A stretch of 64,000 nt of DNA. Source: Pseudoxanthomonas sacheonensis (GTDB lineage Bacteria > Pseudomonadota > Gammaproteobacteria > Xanthomonadales > Xanthomonadaceae). Both the position numbers and the translations under genes were made by a program. Numbering within the stretch: position 1 is the stretch's first letter; every line of letters starts with the position of its first letter. The stretch is from positions 1 through 64,000 of the forward strand of contig NZ_PDWS01000017.1 of assembly GCF_010093305.1 (NCBI RefSeq), read 5' to 3'. Shown piece after piece: positions 33,386-42,614 of this stretch. The notes beneath the pieces are model-generated. The model did no database searches, was not told where the DNA came from, and was given only the letters and a program-made list of their open reading frames with translations.

Positions 33386-35542
33386 TCAAAGGCGCATCAG
33401 GCGCCAGCAGCGATGGATGCGTGGATTGCGCTCGAAATCCGGCGGGATCGTTTGCGCGGTGATGTCCTCGCATTGCGCGAACTCCGCCACCGCTTCGGCA
33501 TCCAGCTTGAAACGCCGGAAGTTGTTGGAAAAGTACAGCACGCCTTCGGTCGTCAGGCGATCCACGCAGGCGCGCAGCAAACGCACGTGTTCGCGCTGGA
33601 TGTCGAAGTCGTCGGCGCGCGCGGAGTTGGAGAAAGTCGGCGGGTCGCAGAAGATCACGTCGTAGCGGTTCTTCTCCGCCTCCAGCCAGCGCAAGGCGTC
33701 GGCCTGCACCAGACGATGCTGGGCGCCGGCAAAACCGTTCAATGACAGATTGGTTGCGCACCATTCCAGATAGGTGCCGGACAGATCCACGCTGGTGGTC
33801 GAATCCGCGCCGGCCACCGCCGCCTGCACCGAGGCCACGCCGGTGTAGCAGAACAGGTTGAGGAAACGCTTGCCCCGCGCTTCCATCGCCATGTGCCGGC
33901 GCAGCGGACGATGATCCAGGAACAGCCCGGTGTCCAGGTAATCGAACAGATTCACTTGCAGCAGCGCACCGCTCTCGCGCACCTGCAGCAGCTCGCCGCG
34001 TTGCTCGGATTTCCCCTGCCTCACATCAGCATACTTGCTGCCGCCCTTGCCGCGCTCGCGGGATTTCATCGCCACCTGTTCGGCAGGCACCGCGAACACC
34101 TCGCGTGCCGCAGCCAGCAGCTCGTTGCGGCGGCGGCGCACGTCGGCCTCGGGAATTTCTTCCGGCGCGGCGTATTCCTGCACGTGCAGGAACGTGCGCA
34201 GGCCGCCCTGCGCTTCCCGGTACACATCGATGGCCGCCGCGTATTCCGGCAGATCCGCATCGTAGACGCGGAAACAGCTCACTTCTTCGCGCGAGGTCCA
34301 GGATTTCAGCTTGCGCAGATTCTTGCGCAGGCGATTGGCGACCATCAACGCACCTTCGGAAAGCTCGCGTGGCGTACTGCTTTCCTGCTTGGGTGGGCCG
34401 ACCGGATCGCAGACGATCAATGCGCATTCGATGGCGCCGTTGAAGATCTGGTATTTCTTGCTGGCGCGCAGGCCGGTTGCGTACGCCAATTCGGCATTTC
34501 CGCACAGCAGGCTGGCGCGCCATTGCGGCACGGTGCGCCTGAGCGCATCGCCTAGCTTGCGATAGAGCGCGTTGTCGGCCGCCAGCCGCTCGTCGTACGG
34601 CGGATTGCAGACCACGGTGCCGCGTTCGAACGGCGGCGCCTGCAGATCGCCCACCTCGCGCGTGCCGAACCAGATGTCGTCGGCCACTCCCGCCACTTCG
34701 GCGTTCTCGCGCGCGGCCCTTATCGCATGAGGATCCATGTCGCTGCCGAACATCGCCTGCTTCAGCGACGATCTGCCCTTCTCTTCGCGTTGCTTAGCTT
34801 CTTCGACCAGCCGCTGCCAGCCCTCGGCATCAAATCCGAGCCAGCGGCTCGGCAGGTTGCGTCCGTGCCGCTGCAATCCGGGGGCGACATCGGCCGCCAT
34901 CAGTGCGCCTTCGATCAGCAGGGTGCCGCTTCCGCACATCGGATCGAGCAAGGCCCCGCCTTCGTGGTAGATCTTCGGCCAGCCGCCGCGCATCAGCACG
35001 GCGGCGGCCAGGTTCTCCTTCAAGGGAGCATCGTTCTGCACATTGCGCCAACCGCGACGATGCAGCGGCCCGCCGCCCAGGTCGATGGAGATCGTGGCCC
35101 GCCCCTTGCGCAGCGACAGGTTGATGCGCACGTCGGGGTGATCCACATCCACCGAAGGACGCTCCTGCCCCTGCGCACGCAGCGTATCGACCACCGCGTC
35201 CTTGACCCGCTGCGCGGCATAGCGCGCATGGGTGATGGCGTCGCCGGACACGTGCGCGTCCACCGACAGCGTGTGATCGGAGCGCAGGTGCTCCTGCCAG
35301 GGAATGGCCGCAACGCCGTCGTACAGCGCCAGCTCGTCCAAGCATTCGAATTCGGCGATCGGCCACAGCACGCGGCTGGCCAACCGCGACCACAGCATCG
35401 CGCGCTGGGCGTCCATCAACTCGCCTTCGGTATTGGCGCCGGAGACGGTGGCGGTGGCCTTTTCCACACCCAGCGACAACAGCTCGTCGACGAGCAGGTA
35501 TTCCAAGCCTTTGCCGCAGGAAACGAAGAATTTCAAAGTCAT
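33386..35542 (-). CDS. rlmL: 23S rRNA (guanine-N2/N7) methyltransferase RlmKL
   Basis: Bifunctional enzyme that methylates G2445 (m2G) and G2069 (m7G) of 23S rRNA. The 718 residues comprise an N-terminal THUMP domain, an RlmL methyltransferase domain with [14 protein letters not shown] and catalytic VCNPPYDER, and a C-terminal RlmK domain with [19 protein letters not shown] and [10 protein letters not shown]. Full length. It is a single gene; the 3' end abuts a family D repeat, the 5' side a family E repeat. Confidence 0.95.
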   Translation of the reverse strand: MTLKFFVSCGKGLEYLLVDELLSLGVEKATATVSGANTEGELMDAQRAMLWSRLASRVLWPIAEFECLDELALYDGVAAIPWQEHLRSDHTLSVDAHVSGDAITHARYAAQRVKDAVVDTLRAQGQERPSVDVDHPDVRINLSLRKGRATISIDLGGGPLHRRGWRNVQNDAPLKENLAAAVLMRGGWPKIYHEGGALLDPMCGSGTLLIEGALMAADVAPGLQRHGRNLPSRWLGFDAEGWQRLVEEAKQREEKGRSSLKQAMFGSDMDPHAIRAARENAEVAGVADDIWFGTREVGDLQAPPFERGTVVCNPPYDERLAADNALYRKLGDALRRTVPQWRASLLCGNAELAYATGLRASKKYQIFNGAIECALIVCDPVGPPKQESSTPRELSEGALMVANRLRKNLRKLKSWTSREEVSCFRVYDADLPEYAAAIDVYREAQGGLRTFLHVQEYAAPEEIPEADVRRRRNELLAAAREVFAVPAEQVAMKSRERGKGGSKYADVRQGKSEQRGELLQVRESGALLQVNLFDYLDTGLFLDHRPLRRHMAMEARGKRFLNLFCYTGVASVQAAVAGADSTTSVDLSGTYLEWCATNLSLNGFAGAQHRLVQADALRWLEAEKNRYDVIFCDPPTFSNSARADDFDIQREHVRLLRACVDRLTTEGVLYFSNNFRRFKLDAEAVAEFAQCEDITAQTIPPDFERNPRIHRCWRLMRL

Positions 35543-35559
35543 TCCTAGATTTTATGAGT

Positions 35560-35670
35560 CGTCATCCCAGCGAAAGCTGGGATCCATCTTGATTTTGATT
35601 TTGATCTAGTCCTTGCAGTCGAAGCTTTTCGCAAAGATCAAAATGGATCCCAGCTTTCGCTGGGATGACG
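35560..35670. repeat. Paired inverted repeat, family E
   Basis: GTCATCCCAGCGAAAGCTGG at the left and its mirror ending ...GCTGGGATGAC at the right, with TTTTGAT tandem units (35588-35606) on the left side and AAGATCAAAATGGATCCCAGC on the right. Related pieces lie at 22732-22772 and 44338-44364. Confidence 0.88.
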
Positions 35671-35674
35671 TTGT

Positions 35675-36220
35675 TTATTTGATCGATTGCAGCAGCTGCG
35701 CGAACGCTTCGGCAGAAGCTTCAACATGCTCGGACAATCGATGCGTATCGTTCACCAGCAACAAGCGCGCGCGGCGCGCATGCGCCCAGTCGGTTACTTG
35801 TTGCGCGGGAATCAGTTCATCGTCCCAGCCGTGGATGATCGAAGTCGGCACGGCGGCGGCGTCCAGGTTTTCCAGACGGCCCATCGTGGTCGGCGGCGCC
35901 ATCAGGAACAGGCCCAGCACAGGAACTTCCAACGATACCCGCGCGGAGATGTAGGCGCCCAGGCTGGAACCGGCCAATACCAACGGCCCGCGCTGCGCCG
36001 CAGCGGCGGCCAACGCGAGCAGATGCGCCTGCCGCGCTTCCACATCGCCGAGTTCGCTGAGGTCGCGCCGCGCATCGAAACCGGTGTAGTCCGGACGCTC
36101 GTGGGTCCAGCCCAGGCGTTCGGCGGCGGCGGCGAGCGCGGTGACTTTGGTGGCGTCCGGGCCGCTTTCGAAACCGTGCGAAAGAATGCAGTGGCCCGGG
36201 CCGGCGGAGGATCGGCTCAC
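35675..36220 (-). CDS. Alpha/beta-hydrolase
   Basis: Small serine hydrolase-like protein of 181 residues. The nucleophile is Ser86 in LAGSSLGAY, the acid is probably Asp in HGWDDELIP, and the histidine lies in VNDTHRLSEH. SHGFESGP at the start forms the oxyanion region. The GTG start at 36220 overlaps the stop of the MOSC gene (GTGA), so the two are translationally coupled; the long frame upstream is a MOSC shadow. The esterase or thioesterase substrate is unknown. Confidence 0.82.
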   Translation of the reverse strand: MSRSSAGPGHCILSHGFESGPDATKVTALAAAAERLGWTHERPDYTGFDARRDLSELGDVEARQAHLLALAAAAAQRGPLVLAGSSLGAYISARVSLEVPVLGLFLMAPPTTMGRLENLDAAAVPTSIIHGWDDELIPAQQVTDWAHARRARLLLVNDTHRLSEHVEASAEAFAQLLQSIK

Positions 36221-36705
36221 AACGCAACCACTTCGTCGCCCACGCGGAAATTCCCGCCGGACACGATGCGCGCGCAAAGTCCGCCCATGCCGCGCATGGC
36301 GTTGTAACCGCCCGCGCCCAAGGCGGTTTCCATGCGCGAACACGGATCGCAGGACTCGGTACCTTCCAGCACCACCTCGCCGATGCGGAACCGGCGATCC
36401 TTCAACGCGATCAGCGGAATTCCGGACACCACCACGTTCCGCCGCAGCAAGGCAGGCTCGACGCCGCGCCCGGCCAGCGCCGCGATGGCCGGCAAGTGTT
36501 CGGCCTGGATCAGAGTGATCCCGCGCTTGCCGCTGCCGCCCTTGTAGCGGTCGCCGAGCAACCCGCCTTCGGCGATCGCTTCGACCGACTCGACCGCGTT
36601 CATCCACTCGTCGCGCGCCGGGCGCAGGCCTATCCATTGCACCGTGCCGACCTGCGGCAGGGTGGCCATGAGCTTGGCGAGTTCGGAATCGGGGTTGAGC
36701 GGCAT
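36217..36705 (-). CDS. MOSC domain protein
   Basis: 162 residues containing a MOSC (molybdenum cofactor sulfurase C-terminal) domain. GLLGDRYKGGSGKRGITLIQ covers the start of the fold and GTESCDPCSRME carries the conserved cysteine. GNFRVGDEV closes it. MOSC proteins carry sulfur for metal-sulfur clusters or act in molybdenum-dependent N-hydroxylated base detoxification with a partner; the specific role is unknown. It is translationally coupled to the downstream hydrolase. Confidence 0.85.
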   Translation of the reverse strand: MPLNPDSELAKLMATLPQVGTVQWIGLRPARDEWMNAVESVEAIAEGGLLGDRYKGGSGKRGITLIQAEHLPAIAALAGRGVEPALLRRNVVVSGIPLIALKDRRFRIGEVVLEGTESCDPCSRMETALGAGGYNAMRGMGGLCARIVSGGNFRVGDEVVAL

Positions 36706-36819
36706 CGGCGTATTCCTGCGGCGGACAGACTCCGCGCGAACCGCCAGTTTACTTGACCGCGCCTGCCCGGGCCGCGGCAGCGGATTCTGTCTCGCGGGCC
36801 GGGTGCTAGCATTCCGGGC

Positions 36820-37392
36820 ATGCCCGCCGACCCGCCACCTGTGATCCTGTCGCCCCTGCCCTACGAACCGCTGCTGGACGAACGCCCACGCAACCGGATC
36901 GACCTGGTGGTGATCCATTGCACCGAACTGCCTGACCTGGACACCGCGCGCCGCTTCGGCGAACAGGTGCTGTACGACTCCGGCACCGGCAACAGCGGCC
37001 ACTACTACATCGACCGCGACGGCAGCGTGCACCAGTACGTGGCGCTGGACCGCGTCGCCCACCATGTGCGCGGCTACAACCCCCGCGCCATCGGCATCGA
37101 ACTGGTCAACACCGGCCGTTATCCGGACTGGCTGGCGACCGGCAGCCAGTCGATGCGAGAGGCTTACACAGAGCGGCAGATTGCCGCGCTGGCGGCCCTG
37201 CTGAACTCCCTGCAGCGGGAACTGCCTTCGTTGAAGTTCATCGCCGGCCATGAGGACCTGGATCCCCCCCAGGTTCCCGCCAGCGACGACGAAAAAGTCC
37301 TGGTGCACCGGAAGCTGGATCCGGGTCCGCTGTTTCCGTGGGATCGGGTAATGAAGGAAACGAAGCTCGAGCGCCTGCGACCCGCCCTGTAG
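36820..37392 (+). CDS. N-acetylmuramoyl-L-alanine amidase (AmpD-like, cytoplasmic)
   Basis: Zinc amidase of the amidase_2 family, 190 residues with no signal peptide, so it would act in the cytoplasm on recycled muropeptides. Zinc ligand His33 lies in LVVIHCTEL; SGHYYIDRDGSVHQYV and GIELVNTG are conserved blocks, and GHEDLDPP near residue 150 supplies the second ligand region. Its last codons read ...RPAL and the stop TAG (37390-37392) belongs to the family C repeat that begins at 37388, so the native 3' end may have been altered. Confidence 0.87.
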   Translation: MPADPPPVILSPLPYEPLLDERPRNRIDLVVIHCTELPDLDTARRFGEQVLYDSGTGNSGHYYIDRDGSVHQYVALDRVAHHVRGYNPRAIGIELVNTGRYPDWLATGSQSMREAYTERQIAALAALLNSLQRELPSLKFIAGHEDLDPPQVPASDDEKVLVHRKLDPGPLFPWDRVMKETKLERLRPAL

Positions 37393-37458
37393 GAGCGGGC
37401 CCTGCCCGCGACGGGCGTTGCCGGCGGAGCCCGGTCGCGGGCAGGGCCCGCTCCTACA
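37388..37458. repeat. Paired inverted repeat, family C, overlapping a gene end
   Basis: TGTAGGAGCGGGCCCTGCCC and its mirror lie between the amidase gene and tesB. The element starts two bases before the amidase stop codon, which it supplies. Confidence 0.9.
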
Positions 37459-37513
37459 GGGGCTTATCGCCGCCCCGGTATAATTTACGGAAATCGCATC
37501 CACCGGAATTCCC

Positions 37514-38431
37514 TTGTCCCCCAGCCCCGAACCCGTCGTCAGCGAACTGATCGAGCTGCTCTCGCTGGAGCGGCTGGAAGACAACCTGTTCCGCGGCCAG
37601 AGCCGCGATATCGGCACCAAGTACGTGTTCGGCGGCCAGGTGCTGGGCCAGGCGCTGTCCGCGGCGCAAGCGACAGTGGAAGACGGCGGGGGCCGCATGG
37701 CCCATTCGCTGCATGCCTACTTCCTGCGCGCCGGCGATGTGGACCATCCCATCGTCTACGACGTGGACCGTACCCGCGACGGCGGCAGCTTTTCGGTGCG
37801 CCGGGTGACCGCGATCCAGCACGGCAAGGTGATCTTCTTCTGCGCGGCTTCCTTCCAGGGCGAAGAGCCCGAAGCCCAGCAGCACCAGCTGTCGATGCCG
37901 GAAGTGCCACGGCCCGAAGACATCGAGCCGGCCCCGGCCGTTCCCGCCGAAGTGATGGCGACGCTGCCGCCCAAGGTGCAACGCTGGCTGTCGCGGCGCG
38001 GTCCGTTCGAGTTCCGCCACGTCTATCCGCGCGACGAACTCAACCCGCCCAAGCGGCCGCCGTTCCAGCAGGTCTGGTTCCGCCTCAGCGAACCGGTGGG
38101 CGACGCGCCGGAACTGCATCATGCCCTGCTCGCCTACGCCTCCGATTTCCAACTGCTGGGCACGGCCAACTATCCGCACGGCATCAGCTACTACCAGCCC
38201 AACGTGCAGATGGCTTCGCTGGACCACGCCCTGTGGTTCCATCGCCCGTTCCGCGCCGACGACTGGCTGCTGTATTCCATCGACAGCCCCAGCGCGCAGA
38301 ACTCGCGTGGCCTGGCGCGCGGGCAGATCTTCACCCGCGACGGCAAGCTGGTGGCCAGCACCGCGCAGGAAGGGCTGATCCGCGTGGTGCCCGACAGCGG
38401 CGCCGCGGCGCTGGTCCCGGCCAAGGAGTAG
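37514..38431 (+). CDS. tesB: Acyl-CoA thioesterase II TesB
   Basis: Hydrolyses acyl-CoA to free fatty acid and CoA. The 305-residue double hot-dog protein has GGQVLGQAL, AHSLHAYFLRAGD and the C-terminal SLDHALWFHRPFR with its catalytic aspartate, then GLARGQIFTRDGKLVAS. The TTG at 37514 is the only start upstream of the first conserved block (ELIELLSLERLEDNLFRG), so a TTG start is assigned; the ribosome site is weak. The next gene begins three bases after the stop. Confidence 0.92.
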   Translation: MSPSPEPVVSELIELLSLERLEDNLFRGQSRDIGTKYVFGGQVLGQALSAAQATVEDGGGRMAHSLHAYFLRAGDVDHPIVYDVDRTRDGGSFSVRRVTAIQHGKVIFFCAASFQGEEPEAQQHQLSMPEVPRPEDIEPAPAVPAEVMATLPPKVQRWLSRRGPFEFRHVYPRDELNPPKRPPFQQVWFRLSEPVGDAPELHHALLAYASDFQLLGTANYPHGISYYQPNVQMASLDHALWFHRPFRADDWLLYSIDSPSAQNSRGLARGQIFTRDGKLVASTAQEGLIRVVPDSGAAALVPAKE

Positions 38432-38433
38432 CC

Positions 38434-38958
38434 ATGCGCCAGGTCTTCACCAGTCTGCGGGTCGAAACCGTCGAAGGCGTAGCCAAACTGCTGGAAGAAG
38501 CCGGCATCGAGGTCTACCTGGCCAACGGGCGTTCCTACCACAGCAAGCGCGGCGGGCAGTTCAGCTATGCCGAGCCGATGAAACTCAAGCAGCAGCCCAG
38601 CGTCTGGGTGAAACGCGCCGAGGACCAGCCGCGTGCGCGCGAGATCCTGCGCGCAGCCGGACTGCTGGCGACTACGCGTCCGAGCCAGGGGGAACCGCTG
38701 GTTTTTGCGGGCACCGAGGCTGGCGACGAACCGACCAAGCGTCCGCTGGCCTGGCGTATCCGCATCGCTCTACTGATAGCAGTGGCGATCGCCGTGCTGG
38801 TGACGCTCACGCGCCATCGCGGCGCACAGGAAGCGTCTCAACCTGCTGCACAAGCTCCTGCACCAGCCCAGCCTGCCGTTGAGTCCGCGCCAGCGGAGGA
38901 AGACGAAACCATACGCGTGCAGATTCCGAATCAACCCGCCGATCCAGCCAAGAAGTAA
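38434..38958 (+). CDS. DUF2007-like membrane protein ('pathogenicity-like')
   Basis: 174 residues. Residues 1-75 (RQVFTSLRVETVEGVAKLLE, GIEVYLANGRSYHSKRGG) look like the DUF2007 'prokaryotic signal transducing' fold. A membrane segment (IRIALLIAVAIAVLVTL) at about 110-127 and a Pro/Ala-rich acidic tail follow. Proteins like this, found next to tesB in Xanthomonas, are labelled pathogenicity-like without mechanism. The start lies three bases after the tesB stop, so it is co-transcribed with tesB. Confidence 0.78.
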   Translation: MRQVFTSLRVETVEGVAKLLEEAGIEVYLANGRSYHSKRGGQFSYAEPMKLKQQPSVWVKRAEDQPRAREILRAAGLLATTRPSQGEPLVFAGTEAGDEPTKRPLAWRIRIALLIAVAIAVLVTLTRHRGAQEASQPAAQAPAPAQPAVESAPAEEDETIRVQIPNQPADPAKK

Positions 38959-38961
38959 CCT

Positions 38962-39035
38962 GTGGGAGCGGCGTCCCGCCGCGAGCTTTTAGTGACTGCA
39001 AAGGGCAAGAGCTCGCGGCGGGACGCCGCTCCCAC
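38962..39035. repeat. Paired inverted repeat, family B
   Basis: GTGGGAGCGGCGTCCCGCCG and its mirror between the membrane protein gene and the sigma factor gene. An open frame from 39039 just after it lengthens the apparent sigma N terminus. Confidence 0.9.
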
Positions 39036-39110
39036 CTGGTGTCATTTCATTTGGTCACATCCGTGCTCTGGCGGCGTCGTGGTAAAGCCGATCCTATTGC
39101 GGAAACCCGT

Positions 39111-40298
39111 ATGAACGCCGAAGCCCTCGATCTGATGCTGCAACGCGACCTGCCGGCCGCCGCGCGCGGCGACCAGACCGCCTATGGCCGCATCGTAGTG
39201 GCCTGCCAGAACACGGTGACCGCCATCGCCCTGGCCATCACCCGCGATGTGGCCGCCAGCGAGGACATCGCCCAGGAAGCGTTTCTGAAGGCATGGCAGC
39301 AGCTGGACCGGCTCAACAACTCCGCCAGCTTTCTGCCCTGGTTGCGCCAGATCACCCGCAATCTGGCGCGCGACCATCTGCGCGCCAACCGCAACCGGCC
39401 GCTGTCGGGCGAAGGCGCGGAGATCGCGATCCAGATGGCCGCCGACCCCTCGCCCACTCCCAGCGAGCGACTGTTGCAGACCGAGCAGGAAATCGTCGCC
39501 GCCGACCTCATTTCCAGCCTGCCCGAGGAAAGCCGCGAAACCTTGCTTCTCTATTACCGCGAGGGCCAGAGTTCGCAGCAGGTCGCTTCCTTGCTCGGGC
39601 TGAGCGATGCCGCAGTCCGCAAACGCCTGTCGCGCGCCCGCGGCAACGTTCGCGAAGAGATGCTCAAGCGCTTCGGCGAGTTCGCACGCGCCACCGCGCC
39701 GAGCGCCGCATTCGCGGTGGCGGTGAGCAGCGCGCTGATGGTGGCCGCGCCTGGCGCCAGCGCCGCCGCGCTCATCGGCGCCGGTGCGGTGGGTTCGGGC
39801 GCGGGGAAACTGGGAGCGGGCGGGCTCGGCGCATCTGCCATCAACGGCGGAGTCGCGCTCGGCGCATGGGGCACGATGTTCGGTGCGCAGCTGCACATCG
39901 TTCTGGCCGCGCTGGCGGGCGGCATGCTGGGCGGCTATCTGGGCGGCCTATGTCTGTTGCGCTTCGCCGATACCAGCGACGAACGCAGGCGGATACGCGG
40001 TTTTATTTTCATGAACACCGCGACGGCTGCGGTCTTCAGTATCGGCGTCTTGATACTGGTCGGCATCACCGACCACCGGCTGCCGATACTGATTTATGCG
40101 CTGGCCGGCATGGCGGTCATCAACTACCAGTGCCTGGTGCCGCTGCAGCGGATCATGAAGCCGCTGCTGGCGCGCGATAACGCACGGCGCGGGCGCACCG
40201 GCACCAACTGGGCCTACGAAAGCATGTATGGCCGCACCGGCGTGCTCATCGCCAACGTCTGCGTGGTCCTGGCCGTGGGCTGGGCATTGCTCAACTAA
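39111..40298 (+). CDS. ECF sigma factor fused to a C-terminal membrane domain
   Basis: 395 residues. The N-terminal half is an ECF sigma factor: region 2 (about 25-95, DIAQEAFLKAWQQL) and region 4 (about 140-190, LPEESRETLLLYY, QQVASLLGLSDAAVRKRLSRA). A Gly/Ala-rich stretch follows, and then several hydrophobic segments from about residue 205 to the end (AFAVAVSSALMVAAP, IVLAALAGGMLGGYLGGL, AAVFSIGVLILVGI, VLIANVCVVLAVGW). No separate anti-sigma gene is adjacent. Membrane tethering of a sigma factor implies release by proteolysis or control by the fused domain; that is inferred. ATG 39111 begins the homology. Confidence 0.85.
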   Translation: MNAEALDLMLQRDLPAAARGDQTAYGRIVVACQNTVTAIALAITRDVAASEDIAQEAFLKAWQQLDRLNNSASFLPWLRQITRNLARDHLRANRNRPLSGEGAEIAIQMAADPSPTPSERLLQTEQEIVAADLISSLPEESRETLLLYYREGQSSQQVASLLGLSDAAVRKRLSRARGNVREEMLKRFGEFARATAPSAAFAVAVSSALMVAAPGASAAALIGAGAVGSGAGKLGAGGLGASAINGGVALGAWGTMFGAQLHIVLAALAGGMLGGYLGGLCLLRFADTSDERRRIRGFIFMNTATAAVFSIGVLILVGITDHRLPILIYALAGMAVINYQCLVPLQRIMKPLLARDNARRGRTGTNWAYESMYGRTGVLIANVCVVLAVGWALLN

Positions 40299-40329
40299 GA
40301 GCCGATGGCTCGGACGGCCTGTAACAAAC

Positions 40330-40353
40330 GTAGGTCGGGGCTACGCCCCCGAC
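40330..40353. repeat. Single-arm family A repeat
   Basis: One copy of GTAGGTCGGGGCTACGCCCC with the closing CCGAC but no partner arm, between the convergent sigma factor and EF-hand genes. The arm can fold on itself. Confidence 0.85.
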
Positions 40354-40423
40354 GAGCAGTTGCGGAGAGAGCCAAACCCATGCCCTCACAGGCATGGGTT
40401 TTGCCACGAAGCGCAGGCCGGAA

Positions 40424-41029
40424 TCAGTCGGCCGGCTGTTCCGGCGGCATCGGCCCGCGCGGGCCGCGGTGCTCCATGCGCTTGGACTTGGCCGCATCCA
40501 GTTCGGCGCGGGTGAGCTTGCCGTCCTTGTCGGTATCGGCCTTGGCGAACCATTCGTCGCTGCGTTGCTTGGCGCGGATCTCATGGTCGGCGCGGTCGAT
40601 GAAACCGTCCTTGTTGGCGTCCATCTCATCGAAACGCGAAGCCAGCTTGCCTTCGCCGCCGGCCGCCTCGGTGCGGCTGATGCGGCCGTCCTTGTCGGTA
40701 TCCAGCTTGGCCATCGCTTCGCGCCTGTCTTCGCCGCGCGGACCATGGCCGTCCCGGCCGTGTTGACGATCGCCACGGTGCGGCATTTCTTCCTTGCTCA
40801 GCTTGCCGTCCTTGTTCTTGTCCAGTTCGTCGAACTTGCCGGCCAGGCGCGGGTGCTTGGCGGCTTCAGCGCGGTCCACGCTGCCGTCGCCGTTGCTGTC
40901 GGGCTTGGCGCGGGGCGCCGTCTGCCCATCGGCCGCAGGAGCGTTGGAGGCGGGCGTGGTGGCGGCGAAAGCGGTGCCGGCCGCCAGCGCGGTCAGGACG
41001 GCGAGCGTGAGCAGAGTCTTGCGGGTCAT
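40424..41029 (-). CDS. Exported EF-hand calcium-binding protein
   Basis: 201 residues. A signal peptide (MTRKTLLTLAVLTALAAGTAFA) precedes five EF-hand-type loops in order: DSNGDGSVDRAE, DKNKDGKLSKEE, DTDKDGRISRTE, DANKDGFIDRAD and DTDKDGKLTRAE, each with the canonical D-x-[DN]-x-[DN]-G ligands. An odd number of EF-hands and a His/Arg/Gly-rich linker after the second are unusual. It is probably a periplasmic calcium buffer or sensor. The start was placed at the signal-peptide Met; the gene stands alone. Confidence 0.85.
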   Translation of the reverse strand: MTRKTLLTLAVLTALAAGTAFAATTPASNAPAADGQTAPRAKPDSNGDGSVDRAEAAKHPRLAGKFDELDKNKDGKLSKEEMPHRGDRQHGRDGHGPRGEDRREAMAKLDTDKDGRISRTEAAGGEGKLASRFDEMDANKDGFIDRADHEIRAKQRSDEWFAKADTDKDGKLTRAELDAAKSKRMEHRGPRGPMPPEQPAD

Positions 41030-41173
41030 GTGAATCTCCGGGAAGGCGTGGCGCGGTTCCGCCACTGCCAGGGTTAACGCCCGGGTCCCGGGCGCGTTGA
41101 CCGCATCGCCTGCCTATTCATTTTGCGGACAGTCGCAGCCCACGCGATGCGCACCCCGCAGTATCCTGCCCCC

Positions 41174-41758
41174 ATGAATCACACCCTCGCCCGCGCCGTC
41201 TCCCTCTCCGGACACCCGATGGTGGTGCTGCCGTCGGCGGCCATGGCCTTGACCGCCGCGCGCGGGCAATACCGCATCGCGTTGTGGATGGGGCTTGGAT
41301 TCACCGCCTTCGCGGCGGCGGTGATGGCTTATTCGAACTGGCAAGTGCGGCGCGGGCGCTGGTCGCATGTGGATGCCAGCGGCAAAAGCGAACGCAGGTC
41401 GTTGAACCGTTTTCTGTTTGCCGCGTTGCTGGCGGCCGCCGCATGCGCGGCCTGGTCCGGCTTTTCCGCGGAACTCACCCTGGGCCTGTGCTTGTCTGCG
41501 GCGATGGTGGCGACCGCCATGCTGACCTCGCGCTGGTGCAAGCTCTCGCTGCACATGGCGTTCGCGGTATTCGCCGCGCTTCTGCTGATGGGCGCCTCTT
41601 TGTGGGTGGGCGTTGCCGCACTGTGCTTCGCGGGCGCGGTGGCTTGGTCGCGTCTGGTCTTGCGGCGCCACGTGCCGCGCGATCTCGTTGCCGGGACCGT
41701 CGCTGGCGCGTTCGCCGGAATCGTTTTTGCGTTGGCCGCCGTCGCCGGAGCGGGGTGA
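41174..41758 (+). CDS. Membrane protein, PAP2-phosphatase-like
   Basis: 194 residues with five or six membrane segments. The C-terminal SRLVLRRHVPRDLVAGTVAG resembles the last motif (SR-x5-H-x3-D) of membrane-bound PAP2 phosphatases, where the His is catalytic. A clear K-x6-RP first motif is not obvious, and SLSGHPMVVLPS may stand in for the PSGH block near the N terminus. It may therefore be a diverged lipid phosphatase. ATG 41174 follows the pattern of neighbouring genes. The stop is three bases before bpt. Confidence 0.65.
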   Translation: MNHTLARAVSLSGHPMVVLPSAAMALTAARGQYRIALWMGLGFTAFAAAVMAYSNWQVRRGRWSHVDASGKSERRSLNRFLFAALLAAAACAAWSGFSAELTLGLCLSAAMVATAMLTSRWCKLSLHMAFAVFAALLLMGASLWVGVAALCFAGAVAWSRLVLRRHVPRDLVAGTVAGAFAGIVFALAAVAGAG

Positions 41759-41761
41759 GCG

Positions 41762-42493
41762 ATGGGCAACGATCCGCAACAACCCGCCGACGACCTGCGC
41801 CTGTTCCATACCGGCGAACACCCCTGCGGTTATTGGGAAGACCGGACCGCGCGCGATCTGGTCCTGGACCCACGCGATCCGCGTCTGGCTTCCTTCTATC
41901 CCGTTGCGCTGAGCTGGGGTTTCCGCCGCTCCGGCGATCTGGTCTACCGGCCGCATTGCGAAGGCTGTCGCGCCTGCGTAGCGGTGCGTATTCCGGTGAT
42001 GGAATTCCGGCCCGACCGCAGCCAGCGGCGATGCGCGGCGCGCAATGCGGAAGTCGAAGCTCGCATCGTGCCCGCCGAACGTACCGACGAGCACCTGGCG
42101 CTGTATCGCCGCTACCTGGCCGCGCGCCATCGCGATGGCGGAATGGACGACCACGGCGCGGTGGAATTCGAACAATTCCTGGTGGGCAGCTGGTCGCAGG
42201 GCCGCTTCCTGGAACTGCGCGAACACGGCAAGCTCATCGCCGTGGCCGTCACCGACATCACTCCGGAAGCTTTTTCGGCCGTCTACACCTTCTTCGACCC
42301 CAATCTGGAAAAGCGCAGTCTGGGCACCCTGGCGATCCTGCGCCAGCTGGAGTGGGCGAAGCGCGAAGCGCGCCGCCATCTGTACCTGGGCTATTGGATC
42401 CAGGGCCATAGGAAAATGGACTACAAGCGCCGCTTCCAGCCCCTGGAAGCCTTCGACGGTCGCAACTGGAACAGGGCGCAGTTAACCGATTGA
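41762..42493 (+). CDS. bpt: Aspartate/glutamate leucyltransferase Bpt
   Basis: Transfers leucine from Leu-tRNA to proteins with N-terminal Asp or Glu, marking them for ClpAP through the N-end rule. The 243-residue protein has the family cysteine cluster [12 protein letters not shown], the block SAVYTFFDP and the tail [19 protein letters not shown]. The N-terminal part corresponds to the ATE1 N domain and the rest to its C domain. It follows the PAP2-like gene directly and may be co-transcribed with it. Confidence 0.92.
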   Translation: MGNDPQQPADDLRLFHTGEHPCGYWEDRTARDLVLDPRDPRLASFYPVALSWGFRRSGDLVYRPHCEGCRACVAVRIPVMEFRPDRSQRRCAARNAEVEARIVPAERTDEHLALYRRYLAARHRDGGMDDHGAVEFEQFLVGSWSQGRFLELREHGKLIAVAVTDITPEAFSAVYTFFDPNLEKRSLGTLAILRQLEWAKREARRHLYLGYWIQGHRKMDYKRRFQPLEAFDGRNWNRAQLTD

Positions 42494-42614
42494 CAACATG
42501 GCAAGCGGACCGTCGTGAGAGCATTGCACGCCCGCCGGGTCGGTAATGGCCTGTCCGAGGGGCAAGCGAGGCGGATGTCCTCGTCCATTCAACCTAAATC
42601 AGATGGAGCTTTGC

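Noticed and set aside
36820..37392. The amidase as an exported cell-wall lytic enzyme
   Set aside because: There is no signal peptide; the cytoplasmic AmpD-like form fits better.
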